NCBI GenBank assembly: GCA_022821585.1
Contig: JAJEDI010000030.1
Coordinates: 23,441 to 87,440 of the forward strand
DNA from: Caldilineaceae bacterium
Lineage (GTDB): Bacteria > Chloroflexota > Anaerolineae > Caldilineales > Caldilineaceae
Direction: 5' to 3'
DNA: 64,000 bases
The first letter of the stretch is position 1; every line of letters starts with the position of its first letter. The notes beneath the pieces are model-generated. The model did no database searches. It was not told the origin of the DNA and worked only from the letters and a program-made list of their open reading frames with translations. Below, one piece after another: positions 58,190 through 64,000 of this stretch. Position numbers and translations under genes: made by a program.

Positions 58190-58609
58190 ATGAATATCAA
58201 ACAGGCGGTGCCCTTCTACAGGGTATCGGACATGCAGGCGTCGATCCGCTTTTATGTGGACGGACTGGGCTGCGAGATCACACAGAAGTGGGAGCCGGAA
58301 GGGCAGTTGCGCTGGTGCTGGCTGACCTTGGGAGATGCGGCGCTGATGCTGCAACAGTTCCCTACTTCGGGCCACGACTCGTGGACGCCGTCGGGGGAAG
58401 TGGGTGAGGGCGTCACCGTCGTTTTCATTTGCGATGACGTGTTGCAGCTCTACGACCATTTCAAAGCGCGTGGACTCGATGCATCGCGACCCTTTGTCAG
58501 CAACGGCATGTGGTTGACTTCGCTGGCCGACCCCGATGGATACCGTCTCGACTTTGAAAGCGATACCGAAGTCCCTGAAGGTACGCGCCTTGGAGAAGAT
58601 AGCGACTAG
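58190..58609 (+). CDS. VOC superfamily (glyoxalase/bleomycin resistance-like) protein
   Basis: A 139-residue single-domain VOC protein. The start AVPFYRVSDMQASIRFYVDGLGCEITQKW and the end SLADPDGYRLDFESDTEVPE are typical of glyoxalase-fold proteins. The Glu near the C-terminus is a candidate metal ligand. I prefer the ATG at 58190; a TTG at 58160 is also in frame. Substrate unknown. Confidence 0.85.
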   Translation: MNIKQAVPFYRVSDMQASIRFYVDGLGCEITQKWEPEGQLRWCWLTLGDAALMLQQFPTSGHDSWTPSGEVGEGVTVVFICDDVLQLYDHFKARGLDASRPFVSNGMWLTSLADPDGYRLDFESDTEVPEGTRLGEDSD

Positions 58610-58616
58610 TGAGTGA

Positions 58617-58644
58617 GTCCTGAGGCAGAATGGACCCTCAGGAC
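58617..58644 (+). terminator. Hairpin after VOC gene, no T tract
   Basis: Perfect nine-base arms GTCCTGAGG (58617-58625) and CCTCAGGAC (58636-58644) around a ten-base loop, eight bases after the VOC stop codon. It could be a transcript end hairpin, but there is no run of T after it. Confidence 0.4.
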
Positions 58645-58792
58645 CCTAATCGCCAAGTTGTCCATATGGAATTGCGATTCAGGTTTGACGCACTTCGATG
58701 CTAGTCTAACAAGCGGTCAACCATCAGGACATCAGGCCAGTGCCTTACTGCATGAGGTAGAGCGCTAGAGTCAATAGGCTTGCCCCAGAAGG

Positions 58793-59278
58793 CTAGTTTG
58801 ACAGTTCGACACCTGATGCTGCGGCAACCGCATCGGCCTCCGGCTGCGAGGGCAAGGAACTGTATGTGCCTTCGACACCCGGGTCGATTTGGACCTCGGC
58901 GATCTGACTGCCCGAACTCTGCGTACCGCACCAAGCGGAAATCAGGCTATTGTCAGGCAGAGTGAGAAAGCTCATGCTCTTAGACTGCGCGCTGGATGCG
59001 ATGACAGCGGTCTCCAGCGAGAAGTAAGTGGTCGAGTCAGCACCCGATCTGTAGAAGATGTTGTAGAGTTCCGTACAAGCGCCATCATCGGTCCAACTGA
59101 CCTCTAAATCGATGTTGCCGTTCGAAGGCAGCGAAATCTCGACCGTAATCGAATTCACGGTAATCTGCTGGGTAGAGGCCGCCTCCACGGTAGAAGCTGA
59201 CTCCAGAATCGTGGTCGCCTGTAAGGCTGGGTCGTCCTCCGTCGCTGTCGACAGGGTGCTTGGAGAGATCTGCGTCAC
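58793..59278 (-). pseudogene. Open fragment 3 of the surface protein: C-terminal domain
   Basis: In the same frame after the TGA (open from 59359). It has the end of SH3 unit 5 (FQVKLYGVTGQTWVYRNL), a Ser/Thr-rich spacer and a domain of about 110 residues with EVSWTDDGACTELYNIFYRSG, perhaps a beta-sandwich. It ends ...GVELSN. Family of this last domain not recognised. Confidence 0.6.
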
Positions 59279-60560
59279 GCCTGCGAGAAGTCCGGCAAGA
59301 TTTGTGAGGTTGCGGTAGACCCAAGTCTGACCTGTTACGCCATACAGCTTTACCTGGAATCAGTCGGCCCCCGGGTTGACACCGATAATCTGAGCCCACG
59401 TTCCCTGGGAGATCGTAGTCGCAATGCCGAAGCCAGTGCCCGGGCCCGAGCGAACGTTGAGAATGGGCGTGTCAACGATGGCAACTGGCAGCATCGCGAT
59501 TTCGGCAGCGGTAATGCGCTTTACGCTGTTGAGATTACCGACCAGAACAGTGAGATCCTCGCGGATCCAGCCCAACTGAATCAGTCCTTCGATTTCGACC
59601 AGATACCAGTCTTCGTCGGGGCTGAGCCCAATTACGCTAGCACGAGTACCTTGGGGAACGGCCTTCAGAATACCGTAAGTCAGGCCTGGGCCTACACGGA
59701 CATTTGCCAGGGCAGGATAGGTAACCGCGATTGGTCGATCGACATTTGTGGGTGTGTTGGGTTGACTCGCCTGCCCAGAGCCGATCCGCCTAACGCCAGC
59801 AAGTGAGCCGACGACTGTCGTCAGGTCCCGATAGATCCAGGCTGGTTCGACCAAGCTGTCCAACTCGACCAGGAGCCACTCGTCCCGCGGATCAGTTCCG
59901 ATGATTTCGGCCCGCGTGCCTTCTGCAACCGTAGTGATGATTTCGTATTCGGTACCGGGTCCCCTGCGCACGTTCAGGATAGCAGGAATGGTGACTGCAA
60001 TCGGGTTGGCGCTGCAGGTGTCAGGTTCGTCCGCTTCGGTATAGGTGTAACCGTTCACATCTGTAGAAGAGTACTGCTTGACCCCTCCAAGAAAGCCCTT
60101 AACTGTAGTCAGAGCCGAATAGACCCAGGCAGGCCTAATTAACGCGTCCAGCGTGACCATATACCATTCGGCGTTAGGGCCGATACCAACGATAGTGGCC
60201 TGCGTCCGCTTGGGCACTGTTGTAAAGATTCCGTAGTCAAGCCCAGGCCCGGCGCGGACATTCAGAATCGCGGGCGTGGTAATAGCCAGGGGCCCATCGG
60301 CCGTCTTGAGAATGAGATCGATCTCCCACTTCTCCAGGAAACGAACGCTGTCCAGTGAGCCTTCTACCCTGGCATGATTCTGGCATATCCAAACCTTGTT
60401 GCTGATGTCGGCAATCTGGATCTGGAACCAGGTGTCAGCGGGGTTCCTACCGTAAATTTATCCTCGAGTTCCTGCAAGAACGGTCGTGACGATCTCGTAG
60501 TCGAGCCCCGGCCCTCTTCGTACGTTGAGCCAAGGTGGCAAGGTCATGGCAACGGGAACG
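59262..60560 (-). repeat. Five SH3-like (bacterial SH3) repeats
   Basis: Five units of about 75-100 residues beginning LNVRxGPGxxY, then GTxAxIIGxxPxxxW and a Trp-containing end. Bacterial SH3 domains bind cell wall or other ligands. Units 1 and 5 each carry one of the two stop codons. Confidence 0.85.
59360..60217 (-). pseudogene. Open fragment 2 of the surface protein: SH3-like repeats
   Basis: In the same frame as the large fragment, starting at the first ATG after the TAA stop (open from 60457) and ending at the TGA. It contains the second half of SH3 unit 2, units 3 and 4, and most of unit 5. Without a start signal it is probably not translated by itself. Confidence 0.6.
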
Positions 60561-63500
60561 GAAAGTCCCGACCAGTCCTGCTGTTGCGATGGCGGGGGTG
60601 ACGACGCAGGGGGAACATACTTTTTCCGGTTGTTCGAGTTCCCTGAGTTACCGGAATTTTTCTTGGTGTGTGAGCTGCCGCCCTGGTTACCACCTCCTTT
60701 GTTGCCACCCTGGTTGTTGCCCTGATTGCCGCCGCCCTGATTGCCTCGTCCCTGGTTTCCGCCGCCTTGGCTGCTGCCGCCCTGGCCGTTGTCACTGACG
60801 GTTATGGTGAAGGCATCGCTAGCGGAAACAGTTCCGCTGTCAGTTACGGTGTAAGTGACGACTGTCGTCCCCGAAACAGTGGGTGTTCCCGTTATTGTGC
60901 GCTTTATCATTATGAAGTTCAGACCGGGCGGTAGGGTCGTGACGCTATAGGCGTAAGGCAGTGTGCCTCCGCTAGCGAAGGGCAACTGCTGCGTGAAGAG
61001 TTCGTCTACTGTCGCGGTGTATCCAAAGACGTCAACGACTTTCAGTGGTTGCGTGTTTTGCGGGTTGCTGCTGCCGCCGTTACCGTTGTTGTTGTCTCGA
61101 TCGTTGCCGTTGTTATTGTCGTTGTCGATGTTGTTGCTGATCTGGCTCTGGTCCAGGTCAGTCACGGTAATCTTGAAGGTGACGCTGTCCTGATCGTTGT
61201 CTGTGTCCGATACCGAGTAGTTGACGTTGATGACTTCCACCTGGGCAGGTGTACCTGTGATTACACGCGTGCCTGTAATGAATTGCAACTCGGTAGGTAG
61301 GCCGGTTACAGCGTATTCGAGTGGGGCCCTGCCGCCAGTAGCCGCAGGTAGTTGAAGGGTAAAGAGTTCGTCCTTCATACCAGATTGATCGGAGATTCCG
61401 GGTAAATCAGGTAGGGCGTAGACGTTGATGGTGAAATCCACAGCAGCCGCATCTTTGTCAACGTCAAGAATTGTGTAAGTGACACTCCTGGAGCCGGCCG
61501 AGTCCGGCCTGCCGGACAGGATTCGAGTGGAGCGGGCGAATTCCAATCCTGATGGTAGAGCCGAGATCGTATACGTATAAGGTGAATTTCCGTTGGTGCC
61601 CGCAGGCAGTTCTGCCCGAAGGCTACTTCCCACCTTTAAGTGCATATCGCCTATGGAAGGCTGCGAGGGCTGACTGTCGGCTTCGACGGTGAACGTAAAG
61701 GTCTGACTATCTTCGTCGCCGTCATTGTCTCGTACTCTATACGTCACTGTCGGAGATTCCGCCGCTGAAGGCGTGCCTGTAATCGTTCGTGTGTTCGTGA
61801 CGAAACTTAGGCCGGTCGGGAGGTCCGTCGCGGTATAGCTCAGCGGCTGGTCTCCACCCGTGGCCGCTGGCAGTACCTGGCTGAATGGCGAATCCGCTAT
61901 GGCTGTGTATCCGGAAATTGCGGGAAGTGTTGGCGTAAGATCTGCTGCGACAGTGAAGACGAAAGTCTCGCTGTCTTCATCCCCATCGTCGTCTCGAACC
62001 GTGTAGGTGACGGTTTTAGCTTCCACGGTTGAGGGCGTACCCGAAATCGTACGCGTACTCGCGATAAAACTGAGGCCGGTCGGGAGGTCCGTCGCGGTAT
62101 AGCTTAGCGGCAGGTCTCCACCCGTGGCCTGTGGCAGTGCTTGGCTGAAAGGTGCGTTCACTCTAACGGTGAACCCCGATATGGTGGAAAGTCTCGGCGT
62201 CAGATCGGCTGCGACATTGAGAACAAATGTCGTATTCGCTTCATCCCCATCTTCGTCTCGTACCGTGTAGGAAACAGTTCTTGATTCCACGGTTGTGGGC
62301 GTGCCCGTGATCGTGCGGGCGGTCGTGATGAAACTGAGGCCGGTCGGCAGGTTTGTCGCGGTGTAGCTCAGCGGCGAGTCTCCACCCGCGGCCGCTGGCA
62401 GCACCCGGCTGAAGGGGGTGTCCACTATGACAGTGAATCCCGAAATTGTGGAAAATGTCGGCTTGAGATCGGCTTCTACAGTGATGTCAAATGTCGTGCT
62501 GGCCTCATCCCCATCATCGTCTCGAACCGTGTAGGTCACGGTCTTAGTTTCCTGGGATGACGGTGTGCCCTGAATCGTCCTTGCGCCCGTGATGAAATTG
62601 AGGCCATTTGGGAGATTCGCAGCGGTATAGCTCAGCGGCGAGTCTCCTCCCGCGGCCGCTGGCAACACTTGGCTGAATGGTGAGCCCACCCTGCCGGTGT
62701 ACCCCGAAATGTAGGGCAATGCCGGCATCAGATCGGCTGAGATTGTGAAGACAAAAGTCGTACTGCTTTGATCTCCATCACTGTCTCGAACCGTATAAGT
62801 CACGGTTGGAGCTTGTTCGGTTGTTGGCGTGCCCGTGATTGTACGTGTGGCCGTGATGAAACTAAGGCCGGTCGGCAGATTCGTGGCGCTGTAGCTTAGA
62901 GGTGCATCTCCTCCGCTGCCCACCGGCAGCTGCCGGGAGAAAAGACTCCCTTTCCTAGCTGAGATGCCTGATATCGACGGGCTGGTGGGCACGAGATCCT
63001 GGTTGACAGTGATAGTAAATTCTATGTAGGCCGAGTCTCCGTCGCTATCAGTTACGGTGTACCTTACTGTAAACGGCCCGTGGCGAGTCGGCGTGCCTGC
63101 AATCGTGCGAGTTGTTTCGGTGAAGAGAAGACCGTATGGCAGACCCGTGGCGCCGTAGGATAGCGTACCGTCTCCTCCGCTGCCTACTGGCAATTGATGG
63201 CTAAATGGGGAGTTCTGCTTTGCAGTCAAAGGCGAGACGCTCGGCGCCGACGGTGTCAGGTCGGGATTGACCGTGATCGTAAATTCAACATAGGCTGAGT
63301 CGCCATCACTGTCGGTCACCGTGTAGCGGACTGTGGTAGGCCCGGTGCCCGTAGGTGTTCCGGCGATTGTGCGTGTTGACTTGGTGAAGAGTAGTCCAGC
63401 GGGCAACCCTGTAGCGCCGTAGTCTAACGTACCGTCTCCGCCGGTGCCTACGGGCAGCTGCTGACTGAAAGGGGAATTCTGCTTCGCCGTCATGTTCGAC

Positions 63501-63889
63501 ACCGACGGCGCTGTCGGAGTCAGGTCGGGGTCGCCAATGATAAAGTCGACCGAACCGGAAATGATGTCGTTGCCTGTTGTGTCTTCAATCTCGCTTACTA
63601 TTCTATAACTTCCGGCTGGACAGTCGGAGGGAATTGTAATGAGATTCACATCAGGATTCGTGTTAACAGTTCCTGAGACTTCCTGCCCCCACCCTACCAC
63701 GCTACCGCCACAGTCCATTTGACCTACGGCTTGATTTGTGGATGTGTTTGTCATCGTGTCGCGATAGTTTACCGCGGTGCCAGGTTGTATGTCGTAGAAA
63801 TTGAAAGTGACGTCGAATTCGGTACCTGGAGCTATCGGGGAAGACTCGGACAGGTTGACACTTGAGCTTGGCCCCAAAAACTGGACCAC
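60458..63889 (-). CDS. Open fragment 1 of the surface protein: putative-Ig repeats
   Basis: A 1,143-codon open stretch. It holds about 120 residues of N-terminal domain, ten tandem repeats with the pattern PxxxGLxF...RTIxGTPT...VTYTVxDxDGD, a Gly/Asn/Gln-rich spacer and the first half of the first SH3-like repeat (LNVRRGPGLDYEIVTT). The first nine or so residues (through the GPS after the leading MVQFL) are encoded by the IS terminal sequence and are not native. It ends in TAA in the middle of an SH3 domain, so any product is truncated. Confidence 0.7.
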   Translation of the reverse strand: MVQFLGPSSSVNLSESSPIAPGTEFDVTFNFYDIQPGTAVNYRDTMTNTSTNQAVGQMDCGGSVVGWGQEVSGTVNTNPDVNLITIPSDCPAGSYRIVSEIEDTTGNDIISGSVDFIIGDPDLTPTAPSVSNMTAKQNSPFSQQLPVGTGGDGTLDYGATGLPAGLLFTKSTRTIAGTPTGTGPTTVRYTVTDSDGDSAYVEFTITVNPDLTPSAPSVSPLTAKQNSPFSHQLPVGSGGDGTLSYGATGLPYGLLFTETTRTIAGTPTRHGPFTVRYTVTDSDGDSAYIEFTITVNQDLVPTSPSISGISARKGSLFSRQLPVGSGGDAPLSYSATNLPTGLSFITATRTITGTPTTEQAPTVTYTVRDSDGDQSSTTFVFTISADLMPALPYISGYTGRVGSPFSQVLPAAAGGDSPLSYTAANLPNGLNFITGARTIQGTPSSQETKTVTYTVRDDDGDEASTTFDITVEADLKPTFSTISGFTVIVDTPFSRVLPAAAGGDSPLSYTATNLPTGLSFITTARTITGTPTTVESRTVSYTVRDEDGDEANTTFVLNVAADLTPRLSTISGFTVRVNAPFSQALPQATGGDLPLSYTATDLPTGLSFIASTRTISGTPSTVEAKTVTYTVRDDDGDEDSETFVFTVAADLTPTLPAISGYTAIADSPFSQVLPAATGGDQPLSYTATDLPTGLSFVTNTRTITGTPSAAESPTVTYRVRDNDGDEDSQTFTFTVEADSQPSQPSIGDMHLKVGSSLRAELPAGTNGNSPYTYTISALPSGLEFARSTRILSGRPDSAGSRSVTYTILDVDKDAAAVDFTINVYALPDLPGISDQSGMKDELFTLQLPAATGGRAPLEYAVTGLPTELQFITGTRVITGTPAQVEVINVNYSVSDTDNDQDSVTFKITVTDLDQSQISNNIDNDNNNGNDRDNNNGNGGSSNPQNTQPLKVVDVFGYTATVDELFTQQLPFASGGTLPYAYSVTTLPPGLNFIMIKRTITGTPTVSGTTVVTYTVTDSGTVSASDAFTITVSDNGQGGSSQGGGNQGRGNQGGGNQGNNQGGNKGGGNQGGSSHTKKNSGNSGNSNNRKKYVPPASSPPPSQQQDWSGLSVPVAMTLPPWLNVRRGPGLDYEIVTTVLAGTRG
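60792..63526 (-). repeat. Ten putative-Ig (He_PIG-like) tandem repeats
   Basis: Ten consecutive units of about 264 bases (88 residues). Units 4-7 are most alike. Between units 9 and 10 lies an Asn/Asp-rich low-complexity linker (near 61060-61130). The fold expected is an immunoglobulin-like beta sandwich found in surface proteins. Confidence 0.85.
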
Positions 63890-63900
63890 AAGCTAAGGTG

Positions 63901-63906
63901 TATAAT
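63901..63906 (+). promoter_or_regulatory. -10 box of the IS element
   Basis: TATAAT, 36 bases before the transposase ATG. The -35 match is poor. Confidence 0.35.
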
Positions 63907-63941
63907 GGAGCAAGTCACCAAGCCTGTGGAGGGGCAGTACG

Positions 63942-64000
63942 ATGGTCAAGAAACGGCGGCGGCACTCGGCAGCCTACAAGTTTCGGATTGCGCTGGAAGC
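63942..64000 (+). CDS. IS3-family transposase OrfA, 5' part
   Basis: The frame from the ATG at 63942 reads MVKKRRRHSAAYKFRIALE and runs off the window end. This basic start resembles the HTH-containing OrfA of IS3-family transposases. GGAGGGG (63929-63935) is a good ribosome binding site. Only 19 residues are visible, so the call rests on the start motif and on the terminal repeat upstream. Confidence 0.75.
   Translation, partial: MVKKRRRHSAAYKFRIALE

Larger units (their letters stand above)
58793..63889 (-). pseudogene. Large Ig-like/SH3 repeat surface protein gene, broken by two stops and an IS element
   Basis: One reading frame runs from 63889 to 58793 with two in-frame stops: TAA at 60458-60460 and TGA at 59360-59362. 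Translation on either side of both stops gives continuous domain sequence, so this was one gene of at least 1,690 codons. Order: partial N-terminal domain, ten repeats of about 88 residues of the putative-Ig (He_PIG) type, a Gly/Asn-rich spacer, five SH3-like repeats, and a C-terminal domain. The TGA falls at the conserved Trp of the fifth SH3 repeat. The apparent GTG start at 63889 lies inside the terminal repeat of an IS element, so the true 5' end with its signal peptide is missing. It was probably a secreted or cell-surface adhesin-like protein. Confidence 0.8.
63863..64000 (+). mobile_element. Left end of an IS3-family-like insertion element (continues beyond window)
   Basis: The sequence from TGAGCTTGGCCCCAAAAACT (63863 on) has the TG start and the CCCCAAAAACTGGACCA type of terminal repeat that I associate with IS3-family elements, directly followed by a transposase OrfA start. 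The right end is outside the window, so target duplication cannot be checked. It separates the surface protein gene from its 5' end. Confidence 0.75.

Noticed and set aside
59360..59362. TGA read as tryptophan genome-wide (altered genetic code)
   Set aside because: Several intact genes in the window end in TGA, including coupled ATGA junctions, so TGA is a normal stop here.
60792..63526. Regular repeats considered as a CRISPR array
   Set aside because: The units are about 264 bases, diverged and in frame; they encode protein domains, with no short direct repeats and spacers.

Overview
The window is GC-rich bacterial chromosome, densely coding on both strands. It looks like a member of Chloroflexota (Caldilineales/Anaerolineae-like or SAR202-like). 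That placement is an inference from gene content: a NifJ-type pyruvate:ferredoxin oxidoreductase split into two polypeptides, a type 2 isopentenyl-diphosphate isomerase, a DUF2089 regulator, and many paralogous catabolic enzymes (phytanoyl-CoA dioxygenase-like, aldo/keto reductase, SDR, Gfo/Idh, enolase superfamily, metal-dependent amidohydrolase, sulfatase). No rRNA or other strong phylogenetic marker is present.

Layout. 1-5.4 kb: two D-2-hydroxyacid dehydrogenases flank a YtkA-like lipoprotein plus di-haem peroxidase pair; a glycosyltransferase follows. 5.4-8.5 kb: a minus-strand overlapping operon (alpha/beta hydrolase, two methyltransferases, MOSC protein). 8.6-11.3 kb: aldo/keto reductase, PhyH-type dioxygenase and a glyoxalase-like protein. 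11.8-12.8 kb: two tandem paralogous four-helix membrane proteins of unknown function, then about 0.9 kb without genes that contains an extreme G/C palindrome. 13.7-21.4 kb: central carbon block with PorAG-like and PorDB-like subunits followed by pyruvate-dehydrogenase-type E1 alpha, E1 beta and E2. 21.5-23.8 kb: an isoprenoid gene fusing IDI-2 to a polyprenyl diphosphate synthase. 24.1-34.6 kb: acyl carrier protein with a clear terminator, MobA-like protein, radical SAM protein, PgeF, a membrane protein, a membrane-anchored GAF/HTH sensor, FtsK and an acetoacetate-decarboxylase-like protein. 34.9-39.5 kb: SDR, tRNA-Val, Gfo/Idh oxidoreductase and glutamine-dependent NAD synthetase. 39.6-49.4 kb: a minus-strand run with a DEAD-box helicase, a DHFR-like reductase, a kinase plus class III PLP enzyme pair, a Rieske protein, three amidohydrolases and an MscS channel. 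49.4-50.7 kb: noncoding with two unrelated sets of 10-bp tandem repeats. 50.7-58.6 kb: small protein plus PhyH pair, methyltransferase, sulfatase, DUF2089 plus repeat protein, aldo/keto reductase, enolase-superfamily dehydratase and a VOC protein.

The right end (58.8-63.9 kb) holds a very large minus-strand gene for a surface protein with ten Ig-like putative-Ig repeats and five SH3-like repeats. It is broken by two in-frame stop codons and its 5' end has been cut off by an IS3-type insertion element that runs out of the window. One of the stops sits exactly where a conserved tryptophan is expected.

Most items are ordinary metabolic genes. The least explained are the IDI-2/prenyl-synthase fusion, the DUF2089-linked protein built of seven 29-residue repeats, the membrane-tethered HTH sensor, the tandem membrane pair, the decayed surface protein, a GA-repeat that decides where a hydrolase ends, and a dehydrogenase whose ribosome binding site points to an ATA start.
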